This document shows positions 25,128-32,998 of a stretch of 33,702 nucleotides of DNA, in pieces; the first letter of the stretch is position 1, and each line of letters opens with the position of its first letter. The DNA comes from Granulicella sp. GTDB lineage: Bacteria > Acidobacteriota > Terriglobia > Terriglobales > Acidobacteriaceae. Position numbers and translations under genes: made by a program. The stretch lies in contig DAHXNO010000166.1 in NCBI GenBank assembly GCA_027365345.1, positions 1 to 33,702 of the forward strand. The letters are read 5' to 3'. The notes below the pieces were generated by a model. The model was not told where the DNA came from, ran no database searches, and saw only the letters and a list, made by a program, of their open reading frames with translations.

Positions 25128-26416
25128 GCCGCTCTGCTCCGGCAACGCTGCTCTACGCCTGGTATGGCGATGACTTCACCGGCTCAACCGATGTGCTGGA
25201 GGCGCTGGCGCTGCACGGCCTTCCGGCGGTGCTCTTCACCCGCCCGCCCAGCCGGCAGGATCTGGCCGCCTTTGCCCATTGCCGCGCCGTCGGCATCGCC
25301 GGAGAGAGCCGCAGCCGCTCGCCGCAATGGATGGACGAGCATCTGCCGCCGGTCTTCGCCGCCATGCGCTCGCTCGGCGCGCCGGTCAATCACTACAAGG
25401 TCTGCTCAACCTTTGACAGCTCGCCCCACACCGGCAGCATTGGCCGCGCCCTGGAGTTGGGCGCCGGCGCCTTTCCGTCGCAGTGGATCCCGGTGGTCGC
25501 AGCCGCTCCGCATCTAGGCCGGTTCGTCGTGTTCGCCAACCTCTTCGCTCAGGCGCAGGACGCCATCTACCGCATCGATCGCCATCCCACCATGAGCCGC
25601 CATCCGGTGACGCCCATGATGGAGTCTGATCTTCGCCGGCATCTGGCCCAACAGACCAGCCTTCCCCTGGGCAGCGTGGATCTGCCGGCGTTGCGCTCCG
25701 GCCGCGCCCCGGAGCAACTCCGCGCGGAGCAACAGTCCGGTGTGCGCGTCATCTTCTTCGATGGGCTGGACGCGGAGACGCTGGAGCAGGCCGCCTCGCT
25801 GCTCTGGGCGGAGGCCACCCGCCAGCCGATCTTTGCCGTAGGCTCTTCCGGCCTCACCTACGGCCTGCTGAGCCTTTGGCGCAGCATGGATGGAATTGGC
25901 TCTGCGCCGGATCCGCCATCGCCCGGCGCAACTGATCGTCTGCTGGTGCTGAGTGGAAGCTGTTCGCCCGTCACGGCGCGCCAGATTGAAGCCGCGCAGC
26001 AGCAAGGCTTCCGCGCCTGGCGCGTCCGTCCTGAAACAACCTTGGCTGCGGATGTCGAGAGGGCGGTGCGCGAGTTGTCGCGCGGCAGCAGCGTGGTGCT
26101 CTACACGGCGCTGGGCGCTGCGGACGCAGCAAGCCCCTATGGAATGGAGCAAAGCCACGCTCTGGGTGAGATGCTGCGTGAGGTGCTTTTGCGCTCCGGG
26201 GTACGCCGGCTGATCATCGCCGGCGGCGATACCGCCAGCCACGCCATGAGCCCTCTGGGGGCCACAGCGCTCACCTTTGCCGCGCCGCTCACGCCGGGTG
26301 CGCCGCTCTGCCGCCTCCACGCTCCGGGTTCAGCGCTGGATGGGTTGCAGGTGGTGCTCAAGGGCGGCCAGATCGGCCCGGAAGACTTCTTTGCCCGTGT
26401 CCGCGACGGAGCATAA
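25124..26416 (+). CDS. DUF1537 (OtnK-like) acid-sugar kinase
   Basis: 430 aa from a GTG that overlaps the RLP stop codon, a sign of coupled translation. The N-terminal substrate-binding domain opens with WYGDDFTGSTDVLEALA, matching the family ADDFTGATD motif. The C-terminal nucleotide-binding domain has LVLSGSCSPVTARQIEAA, IIAGGDTASHAM and LKGGQIGPEDFF. The family is established as kinases for four-carbon and branched acid sugars (threonate, erythronate, and 3-oxo-isoapionate for OiaK). Its product would be the substrate of the adjacent RLP. No PdxA-type dehydrogenase or class II aldolase, which accompany the threonate/erythronate kinases, is present, which favours the RLP-linked branched acid-sugar role. 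The enzymes making the keto acid (dehydrogenase, lactonase) must lie elsewhere. Confidence 0.92.
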   Translation: MSRSAPATLLYAWYGDDFTGSTDVLEALALHGLPAVLFTRPPSRQDLAAFAHCRAVGIAGESRSRSPQWMDEHLPPVFAAMRSLGAPVNHYKVCSTFDSSPHTGSIGRALELGAGAFPSQWIPVVAAAPHLGRFVVFANLFAQAQDAIYRIDRHPTMSRHPVTPMMESDLRRHLAQQTSLPLGSVDLPALRSGRAPEQLRAEQQSGVRVIFFDGLDAETLEQAASLLWAEATRQPIFAVGSSGLTYGLLSLWRSMDGIGSAPDPPSPGATDRLLVLSGSCSPVTARQIEAAQQQGFRAWRVRPETTLAADVERAVRELSRGSSVVLYTALGAADAASPYGMEQSHALGEMLREVLLRSGVRRLIIAGGDTASHAMSPLGATALTFAAPLTPGAPLCRLHAPGSALDGLQVVLKGGQIGPEDFFARVRDGA

Positions 26417-26420
26417 CGCC

Positions 26421-26475
26421 GTGGCCGAAGTCAGGCCGAAGCCCGTCGAAATCCAGCCGAATCCAGCCGAATCCG
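26421..26475. repeat. Degenerate 10-nt tandem repeats containing GCCGAA
   Basis: ATCCAGCCGA occurs twice in perfect tandem (26451-26470), preceded by degenerate units with GGCCGAAG and followed by ATCCGATTCA. They fill the gap between the convergent kinase and MFS genes. There is no clear terminator hairpin in this gap. Confidence 0.5.
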
Positions 26476-26477
26476 AT

Positions 26478-27773
26478 TCAGCAGGAGGCAGTCTCCGCCG
26501 GGTTCAAACCCGTTGCCTGTTCCACGGTGTGCGTCACATCCACGCGAGAGAAGAGCAGCGCCGCAACGGCCACCATTCCGGCGATGACAAACAGCGGCGC
26601 GTTGTAGCTTCCGGTAGTCTGAACCACATAGCCAAAGCCCACCGTGGCCAAAAATCCGCCTGCCTGACCGGCGGTATTCATCATGCCGGTCGCCGTTCCG
26701 CTCCACTGCCGACCAATCGCAATGCACATTGCCCAGGCGGAGGGCAGCATCAGGTCCATCATGCCGAACCCCAGGCTGGAGAGCGCCACCGTCGCAACCT
26801 TACCGTGGATGGTCGCCATGGCGCACAACAGCGCCGCCGTCAGCGTCAGGCACACGGCCGGGATGGCGCGCAGAGCAGCCTTGGCGCCCCACCGGATCGC
26901 CAGCCAATCGCCCAACTCGCCTCCTGCAAGGTTGCCCGCAACGCCCATGGCAAAGGGCAAGGAGGCCAGCAGCACGCCATTCAGCGAGAACCCCGCGCTG
27001 TGCACCATCCACACCGGGAACCAGGAGAAGTAAAACCAGCTTCCGCATCCGTAGCAGCCATAGGCCAGCACCAGCAGCCAAAGCTGCCGCGAGCCCAGGA
27101 GCGCCCGCCATGGAATCACTGCCGCGCCATGCGGCTGGGCGGGGCCAATCTCCTCCAGTTCTTCCATGCTCACTCCGGGGTGTTCCGAGGGATGGTTGCG
27201 AAAGCGCGCGTACCACACCGCCGCCCACACGACGCCAAGCACGCCCAGCAGCCGGAACACCGCCCGCCAACCCCAGTACCGCTCCACAGGCACAATCAGC
27301 AGGGGCGCCAGCACGCCGCCCAACCGGCTCGCCGCCCAAACCACGCCCTGGCAGCGCGCCCGTTCCCGCGGAGGGAACCAGCGCGCAATCACCCCGGCAG
27401 CGTTGGGATAGGCCCCAGCCGCGCCCACGCCAAACAGAAACCGCACGCTCAGCAGTTGCCAGAATCCACGGCACCAGCCCGTCAGCGCGGTAAACCCTGA
27501 CCACCATGTGACAATCCGGGTCAGCTCCCCGCGCTGGCCGTGCCGGTCGCCCATCGCTCCGGAGGGCATCTCAAACAATCCGTTGGCCAGCACATAGGCG
27601 CTCAGAATCCATCCCCACGCTCGTGGCCCGATGTGGAGATCTCTCTGGATTCCCGGGGCGGCTACCGCAATCGCAAGGCGGTCAAGAAACGTAAGCACAG
27701 AGAGCAGCCCCAGAAGAGTCAGAACCCAACGCCTCTGCCTCCAGCGCCGCTGCCGACCACTGCTCTGCTTCAA
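26478..27773 (-). CDS. MFS transporter of the ACS (anion:cation symporter) type
   Basis: The 431 aa protein has about twelve membrane segments. Family signs are FLDRLAIAVAAPGIQRDL in helix 1, the loop GAMGDRHGQR between helices 2 and 3, GVGAAGAYPNAAGVIARWFPPRERAR in helix 4-5 and GTATGMMNTAGQAGGFLA in helix 10-11. These match the hexuronate/glucarate/galactonate-type ACS carriers (ExuT, GudP relatives). It starts with a TTG that overlaps the stop of the racemase-fold gene (TTGA), so the two are co-transcribed on the minus strand. An acid-sugar importer next to a DUF1537 kinase and RLP fits uptake of apionate or a similar carboxylate sugar. The specific substrate is inferred. Confidence 0.9.
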   Translation of the reverse strand: MKQSSGRQRRWRQRRWVLTLLGLLSVLTFLDRLAIAVAAPGIQRDLHIGPRAWGWILSAYVLANGLFEMPSGAMGDRHGQRGELTRIVTWWSGFTALTGWCRGFWQLLSVRFLFGVGAAGAYPNAAGVIARWFPPRERARCQGVVWAASRLGGVLAPLLIVPVERYWGWRAVFRLLGVLGVVWAAVWYARFRNHPSEHPGVSMEELEEIGPAQPHGAAVIPWRALLGSRQLWLLVLAYGCYGCGSWFYFSWFPVWMVHSAGFSLNGVLLASLPFAMGVAGNLAGGELGDWLAIRWGAKAALRAIPAVCLTLTAALLCAMATIHGKVATVALSSLGFGMMDLMLPSAWAMCIAIGRQWSGTATGMMNTAGQAGGFLATVGFGYVVQTTGSYNAPLFVIAGMVAVAALLFSRVDVTHTVEQATGLNPAETASC

Positions 27774-28507
27774 TCGTCGGCCTCTGCCTGGCTGCCTGCC
27801 TCCAGCGCCAGCTTGGCCCGCATCACCGCCAGCTCCGGACTGGTGAGAACCGGAACACGCAGCGCTCCCGCCGGGAGACCCTCCACCACGCGCGCCATGG
27901 ACGCTTGAGCCAGCACGATCAGATCCACTCCCTCAAGCTCTTCGAGCAACGCCTTGGACACCAGCGCATCGTGTTTCGCCGTATCGCCGGCCAGCACGGC
28001 AGGGAAGGCGGCTTCACAAAGACACTCTATCAGCTTCACCTCTCTGCCGGCCTGCTTCGCCTTCTCGCGCAGCAGCGCCATGGTGGGGTCCAGCGTGGTG
28101 CGCACCGTGGCTGCCACCCCAATCACGCCGGCCTGGCTCACGGCAGCCTCAGCCATCGCGTCGTCCACGCGCAGCACGGGCAGATCAAAGAGCTGCTGCG
28201 CGATGCGCGTGGCCTGTCCAATGGAAGAGCAGGTCACCAGCACCGCATCGGCTCCCGCCGCTTCGGCAGAGCCAACATGGTCCACCACCCGCCGGGCGGT
28301 GGAACGGCGCAGCCTTCCGGCGCGCATCGTCTCCTGAATCAGGCTCTCGTCCACCATATGAAAGACCCTGAACTCGGCAAGATGCTTTTGGCAAAGCCCG
28401 GCAAAAACAGGCACAACCGAAGGGCTGGTATGAAGAAGCGCAAGCGTAGGTACGGAATCGATCGGCACGGTGCGTATCCTTTCCCACTCTGCGCACATCT
28501 GGCCCAT
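27770..28507 (-). CDS. Asp/Glu-racemase-superfamily protein, second catalytic Cys missing
   Basis: The 245 aa protein has the Asp/Glu/hydantoin racemase fold (PF01177). The first catalytic Cys is C93 in AVLVTCSSIGQAT. At the position of the second Cys (normally in a motif like GCT near residue 202) the sequence reads VLAQASMARVVEG, with no Cys, so classic two-base racemisation is unlikely. One-Cys members of this superfamily include arylmalonate decarboxylase; maleate isomerase uses two Cys. The gene is coupled to the MFS gene and faces GH29 divergently. A role as isomerase, decarboxylase or hydrolase in the acid-sugar pathway is possible but unproven. The first 12 residues are poorly family-like, and a later GTG start (VPIDSVPTLALLHTSPS) is possible. 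Confidence 0.8.
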   Translation of the reverse strand: MGQMCAEWERIRTVPIDSVPTLALLHTSPSVVPVFAGLCQKHLAEFRVFHMVDESLIQETMRAGRLRRSTARRVVDHVGSAEAAGADAVLVTCSSIGQATRIAQQLFDLPVLRVDDAMAEAAVSQAGVIGVAATVRTTLDPTMALLREKAKQAGREVKLIECLCEAAFPAVLAGDTAKHDALVSKALLEELEGVDLIVLAQASMARVVEGLPAGALRVPVLTSPELAVMRAKLALEAGSQAEADD

Positions 28508-28674
28508 GGGATCGATGCCGGTGCAGCCGTAGCGGATTCAGCTTCAGCATAGGGTGGGCGCTACGCCTTCGGAACGGCATTTCATCTACCTGCCCGCCGT
28601 TCCGTGGGTCGGAATCATCCGCCCACTGATCTTCCGGGCCGCTGATCCTCCCCGGCCTCTGGTAAGGTCTTGCC
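28508..28674. promoter_or_regulatory. Divergent promoter region with 9-bp inverted repeat
   Basis: The gap between the divergent racemase-fold and GH29 genes holds a perfect inverted repeat CGGAACGGC (28570-28578) and GCCGTTCCG (28596-28604) with a 17-nt spacer. It may be a shared operator or a cruciform/hairpin element. No consensus -35/-10 pair was recognised. Confidence 0.4.
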
Positions 28675-30348
28675 ATGGATGTTGCTGCTCCGCGCCGGCG
28701 CATGGTTCGCCTTGGCGTACCCTTTGCTTCCGCGCTCGCGCTGTTCGCTTATGCCTGCGCCGCTCGCGCCCAATCCAACCCAGCCGTGCAGCGGGAGCTG
28801 CAACAGATTCAAGCGGCGACCCAAGCTGGCCCCTTTCGCCCGGACTGGAACTCTCTGGGCGCCTATCGCGTGCCCGGCTGGTTTCGCGACGCCAAGTTCG
28901 GCATCTTCATTCACTGGGGCGTCTACTCGGTTCCCGCCTTCGGCAACGAGTGGTACTCACGGAATATGTATCAGCAGGGAACCCCTGCGTTCCAGCATCA
29001 GGTGGCAACCTACGGTCCACAGTCGAAGTTCGGCTACAAAGACTTTATTCCGCTCTTTCGTGGCCAGCACTTTGACGCCGCGCAGTGGGTCGATCTGTTC
29101 GTTCGCTCAGGCGCGCGCTACATCGTTCCGGTGGCGGAGCATTGCGACGGCTTCGCCATGTATAACTCCAGCATCACGCCGTGGAACGCTGTCAACCTGG
29201 GCCCTCACCGCGATGTTGTTGGACAGCTTGCAGCCGCTGCGCGCGCCCGTGGCCTGCGCTTCGGCGTCTCCTCGCATCGCGCCGAGCACTGGTGGTGGTA
29301 TGACGGCGGAATGGCCTTTGACTCCGATGTGCGCAGCCTCCGCTACGCCTCTCTGTACGGCCCCGCTCAGCCCATGTGGTTGCCCGGCTCAGTGAGTAAA
29401 AAGGAGCCCAATCCCAATCATCTGGAGCAATGGCGTCCTCCCAACGCCGCCTTCCTGGAGGACTGGCTGGCTCGCAGTGGCGAACTCGCCGCAAGATACC
29501 ACCCCGACTTCTTTTACTTCGACTGGTGGATCGGCCAGCCCTCCTTCCGTCCCTATCTGAAGAGGTTCGCCGCGTACTACTACGATCAAGCAGCGCGCCG
29601 CGGCCAGCCGGTTGTGCTCACCTACAAGGAGCAGGCCATGCCCGCCCATACCGCGGTGTTGGACATTGAGCGCGGCAAGATGCAGAACACCCGGCTGCTG
29701 CCCTGGGAGACAGACACTTCGGTCAGCATCCACTCCTGGGGCTATGTGGCCAACGATACGTATCGTGACGCCGGCTCACTGATCGACGAGCTCGTGGACG
29801 TGGTCAGCAAGAACGGCAACCTGCTGCTCAACGTCGGCCCCCGCGCCGACGGAACCATCCCTGAACCGGTGCAGAACGTCCTGCTGCAGATGGGCGCGTG
29901 GCTGCGCGTGAACGGAGAGGCCATCTACGGCTCTCGCCCCTGGTTTGTCTTCGGCGAAGGTCCACACCTGGACGCCTCATCGGCGATGAATACGGATCGT
30001 CAGCAGTTCAACGCCGCCGACATCCGTTACACCACACGATCCGGAAACCTTTATGCGATCTCCCTCGGCTGGCCGGCCAACGGCCATCTGCGCCTGCAAT
30101 CGCTGTTTTTAGGCACGCCTTATCTGCCAAGCCCCGTCGCCAGCGTAGAGCTGCTCGGTTCCGCAGCGCATCTGGTGTGGCAGCAGCAGAGCGATGGCCT
30201 CTCGATCCAACTGCCGCAGACGCGGCCGCAGGAACAACCGGCGTACGTGTTTCGCATCCGCACCACGGCGGTCCGGCAGAGCGCAACCGCCTCCACCCAC
30301 GCAGGCCCTCAGTCAGAGCCTCAGGCGAGCCCGGACGCGCTTCCTTGA
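28675..30348 (+). CDS. GH29 alpha-L-fucosidase, secreted
   Basis: The 557 aa protein starts at ATG 28675 (AAGG 7 nt upstream) with a Sec-type leader (RMVRLGVPFASALALFAYACAARAQS). The GH29 barrel has WFRDAKFGIFIHWGVYSVPAFGNEWYSRNMY, RSGARYIVPVAEHCDGFAMYNS and the nucleophile D283 in FFYFDWWIG, followed by a typical DVVSKNGNLLLNVGPRADGTIP segment and a C-terminal beta-domain. GH29 enzymes retain configuration and release alpha-L-Fuc, in RG-II, xyloglucan or arabinogalactan. The acid/base Glu is poorly conserved in GH29 and was not assigned. The next gene follows after 74 bp in the same direction and is probably co-transcribed. Linkage specificity is unknown. Confidence 0.93.
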   Translation: MDVAAPRRRMVRLGVPFASALALFAYACAARAQSNPAVQRELQQIQAATQAGPFRPDWNSLGAYRVPGWFRDAKFGIFIHWGVYSVPAFGNEWYSRNMYQQGTPAFQHQVATYGPQSKFGYKDFIPLFRGQHFDAAQWVDLFVRSGARYIVPVAEHCDGFAMYNSSITPWNAVNLGPHRDVVGQLAAAARARGLRFGVSSHRAEHWWWYDGGMAFDSDVRSLRYASLYGPAQPMWLPGSVSKKEPNPNHLEQWRPPNAAFLEDWLARSGELAARYHPDFFYFDWWIGQPSFRPYLKRFAAYYYDQAARRGQPVVLTYKEQAMPAHTAVLDIERGKMQNTRLLPWETDTSVSIHSWGYVANDTYRDAGSLIDELVDVVSKNGNLLLNVGPRADGTIPEPVQNVLLQMGAWLRVNGEAIYGSRPWFVFGEGPHLDASSAMNTDRQQFNAADIRYTTRSGNLYAISLGWPANGHLRLQSLFLGTPYLPSPVASVELLGSAAHLVWQQQSDGLSIQLPQTRPQEQPAYVFRIRTTAVRQSATASTHAGPQSEPQASPDALP

Positions 30349-30422
30349 ACGGATCGGGCCTCGTAAAAACGGCGAGGATTCCGACCAGTGGAATACACTT
30401 TTAAAGCACGAAGGAGAGCAAG

Positions 30423-31562
30423 ATGAAGATTCCCCGCTGGGCGGCGATTGCAGGACTGGCAACAGCGCTTACCGGCGCACTGGCGCAAACAGGCAACGGC
30501 TTCATCTTTCCACCGCTTTCCAGCGGTCATGCGCTTCCTGGAACGCAGCGCGACAACCATGCCTCCACGGTGGTTGAGTTGAAAGATGGCGACGTGATGG
30601 CCGCCTGGTTCGGCGGCACGAGAGAAGGCGCGCCGGACGTAGCCATCTACGGCGCGCGGTTGCACCAGGGCGTGTGGTCCAGGCCGGTGGAACTGGCTCG
30701 CGCCTCAGGCGTGGCCTGCTGGAACCCGGTGCTCTTCCACACCCGCGACGGGCGCCTCTGGCTGTACTACAAATACGGTACCCACCCCAGCACCTGGAAG
30801 GGCGCTCGCAAGTGGAGCTCTGATGAAGGTCTCACCTGGAGCGCCGCGGAGGATCTGCCCAAAGGAATCCTCGGTCCCATCAAAGACAAGCCTCTCGTCC
30901 TCCGGGACGGAACTATCGTGAGCGGTTCCTCGGTAGAGAACGGCAAGTGGACGGCCTGGATTGAGCGCTCCACCGACGATGGCAGCACCTGGACCAGCTT
31001 CGGCCCGATCACCGTTCCGGATAGTCTGGACATCCCCAACGCGGCGGCGCTCGCCGCCGCAGCCGCAGCCGCCGCATCCGCTCCGGGCGCACGTGGTAGC
31101 GTCGGCGTGCATACCAAGCTGTATCCGCCATCCAAGACCACGGTTGGCATCATTCAGCCGGCCATTATCTCTCTGGGTGGGCCGCATCTTCGCTTCTATG
31201 CTCGCAGCCGTACTCGAGCGGCGCGCATCGCCGTGGCGGACTCCATGGATAATGGCGTTACCTGGACCCAGGCCCACTTCATTGACCTTCCCAATCCCAA
31301 CTCCGGCATTGACGCCGTCGGCCTTCGCGATGGCCACATTGTTCTGGTCTTCAACAACAGCTACGATGCCCGCACGCCGCTGAATCTGGCGGTGAGCGCG
31401 GACGGCGAACACTTCGTCGTCGTCAAGACCCTTGATTCCGGTCCCGGCCAGTACTCTTATCCGGCCATTATTCAGGCGGCCAACGGAGACCTGCTGATCA
31501 CCTACTCCTGGCGTCGCCAGACCATCAAGTTTCTGCGCCTGCCCCTGCGCGACCTTCCCTGA
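30423..31562 (+). CDS. Asp-box (BNR/sialidase-like) six-bladed propeller protein, secreted
   Basis: The 379 aa protein starts at ATG 30423 with AAGGAG 6 nt upstream and a Sec leader ending ALAQ. Asp boxes are visible in SSDEGLTWS, STDDGSTWT and SMDNGVTWT. The N-terminal region HASTVVELKDGDVMAAWFGGTREGAPDVAIYGAR and the segment DKPLVLRDGTIVSGSSVENGKW are typical of a bacterial family usually labelled exo-alpha-sialidase without evidence. An Ala-rich insert (about residues 207-220, 31041-31080) interrupts the propeller. Sialic acid is unlikely in a plant-glycan locus. Kdo, Dha or a uronic-acid-linked rhamnose are more plausible substrates, because RG-II Kdo and Dha hydrolases are sialidase-fold enzymes. 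Function unassigned. Confidence 0.8.
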   Translation: MKIPRWAAIAGLATALTGALAQTGNGFIFPPLSSGHALPGTQRDNHASTVVELKDGDVMAAWFGGTREGAPDVAIYGARLHQGVWSRPVELARASGVACWNPVLFHTRDGRLWLYYKYGTHPSTWKGARKWSSDEGLTWSAAEDLPKGILGPIKDKPLVLRDGTIVSGSSVENGKWTAWIERSTDDGSTWTSFGPITVPDSLDIPNAAALAAAAAAAASAPGARGSVGVHTKLYPPSKTTVGIIQPAIISLGGPHLRFYARSRTRAARIAVADSMDNGVTWTQAHFIDLPNPNSGIDAVGLRDGHIVLVFNNSYDARTPLNLAVSADGEHFVVVKTLDSGPGQYSYPAIIQAANGDLLITYSWRRQTIKFLRLPLRDLP

Positions 31563-31669
31563 AGCTTCGTTTGCATCCCGCAGACGGTTGGGATACGGCT
31601 GCGCACCGGCTCCCTTCAGCGCCGCTCCCTCCGGTCTGGCCGGCTCTCCGCCTTCACAGCCGGGCTCGT

Positions 31670-32998
31670 TCAACGCGCCGGTGTCGTGGAGGAGCCATGA
31701 GCGTCGTCCTTGGTGGCGGCGGCAATCGCATCGCGCGCCCATGAGCTGTAGACAAACTCCGTCTTTTGCTTCTCCCACTCCGCCATGGGCAGAACGTTGA
31801 GTTGCTGCGGGGTCAGCTTGGGCACGCCCACATCCAGGGTCAGCAGGCCGGCATCGCGATCGTGGCGCATCGCGCTCTTGTTCAGGCGCACCTGATTCTC
31901 CGCCGCCCACGCGCCGATGCGGATCGTGGGCAGCTTGGGGATGCTCTTCGTCCTCCAGTTGGCGAAGTGAAGATTCGCCGCCAGCCACTCGGCGGCGCGC
32001 GGCGTCACCCAGGCGGGGCGATGGCTGGCTCCGGGATCAAAGTAGGTGGTGAAGACGTTCTTGTCCGATCCATTCAGCGCGATCACCCGTCTGCGCAGGC
32101 CGGCAAAGAAATCCGGGCCGTGTTCAGGAATCGCAACCACCGTGTCGCTGGTTCCATTCCATATCAACGTAGGTCCTCGCCGCGCTTGCAGGGTAAAGAT
32201 CACCGCGGGCCGGTCGCCCAGAAACGCCAGGGCGCGATACGGGCCGCTCTGGCACATCACCATCCTGCTCGAATCCCAGTAACCCCCAGGGCCGTCCAGA
32301 TCGCCTCCGCCGGTCAGAAAGACCGCATGGATCCTGGGATCCACCGCTCCCGCCAGAGAAACCACAAACGAGCCCATCGAGAATCCAAGCACCGCAATGC
32401 GATGCGGATCCACGTCGCGCCGGCTGTCCAGATAAGAGACAGCCTGCATCACGTCCATCACCATGGCTCCGCCCATCCGCTGGGGCACACCGGCGACGGC
32501 GATCACCCGGTCATGCTCTCCGGTTCCATCGTGGTGCTGGTCATTCCGCTCGCCTTCGCCAATGGGATCGTAGGTAAGCACCACGGCTCCAGCCCGGGCG
32601 TACATCACCCCCGTGTACCAGGAGTACCAACTCGTCTTGTCCGCCCCGTGTCCGTTCACCACCACCATGCCCGGCAGCTTGCCCTTCGCCTCTGCCGGCC
32701 GGTAGACAATGGCCGGCACGCGCAGGCCGTACTCCGTCACATAGGTCACGCGATCGGCTGTCACCCCCGGCGCCGGAGAAAAGTTGCCATAGTGCTGCAC
32801 ATCCAGAGACGGCATCCGCTGGGGAAGAAACAGAGCCTCCCGGATTTGTGACCGCCAGGTGCGCACCTGTCTTCCGGAGACCTGCGCGAGGGCAGGGAAG
32901 GCAGCCATCACAAAAGCGGCGGTGATCAGAGCCGCACGCAGGCCGGGAGGATAGGGCCGGAAACGTCGAAGATAGCGGGTAGAAACAAGGAAGGCCAT
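31670..32998 (-). CDS. Secreted alpha/beta-hydrolase, putative carbohydrate acetylesterase
   Basis: The 442 aa protein has a Sec leader (GLRAALITAAFVMAAFPALAQ) and an alpha/beta-hydrolase core. The core has the oxyanion segment VVNGHGADKTSW, TYDPIGEGERNDQ, the nucleophile elbow VLGFSMGSFVVSL and a late His in DPGASHRPAW; an Asp in WNGTSDTVV may complete the triad. It resembles Abhydrolase_7/acetyl-xylan-esterase-like proteins of plant-polysaccharide degraders. RG-II carries O-acetyl and methyl-ester groups, so an esterase fits the locus. It converges on the Asp-box gene across a 107-bp gap in which I see no strong terminator. Other ester substrates, or peptidase-like activity, remain possible. 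Confidence 0.82.
   Translation of the reverse strand: MAFLVSTRYLRRFRPYPPGLRAALITAAFVMAAFPALAQVSGRQVRTWRSQIREALFLPQRMPSLDVQHYGNFSPAPGVTADRVTYVTEYGLRVPAIVYRPAEAKGKLPGMVVVNGHGADKTSWYSWYTGVMYARAGAVVLTYDPIGEGERNDQHHDGTGEHDRVIAVAGVPQRMGGAMVMDVMQAVSYLDSRRDVDPHRIAVLGFSMGSFVVSLAGAVDPRIHAVFLTGGGDLDGPGGYWDSSRMVMCQSGPYRALAFLGDRPAVIFTLQARRGPTLIWNGTSDTVVAIPEHGPDFFAGLRRRVIALNGSDKNVFTTYFDPGASHRPAWVTPRAAEWLAANLHFANWRTKSIPKLPTIRIGAWAAENQVRLNKSAMRHDRDAGLLTLDVGVPKLTPQQLNVLPMAEWEKQKTEFVYSSWARDAIAAATKDDAHGSSTTPAR

Noticed and set aside
23478-25145. Long (555-codon) open frame antisense to the RLP gene
   Set aside because: It mirrors the coding strand of a gene with a full RuBisCO-like active site; the antisense translation has no family features. 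Such frames are common in GC-rich DNA.
26277-27500. 407-codon plus-strand open frame opposite the MFS gene
   Set aside because: Product is His/Pro/Arg-rich and shapeless, while the minus strand has a clear 12-helix transporter.
30423-31562. Genuine sialidase acting on sialic acid
   Set aside because: Asp boxes are present but the surroundings are plant-pectin hydrolases and there are no sialic acid catabolic genes.
31766-32851. 361-codon plus-strand open frame opposite the esterase gene
   Set aside because: Highly basic His-rich translation; the minus strand carries the GFSMGS alpha/beta-hydrolase and a signal peptide.
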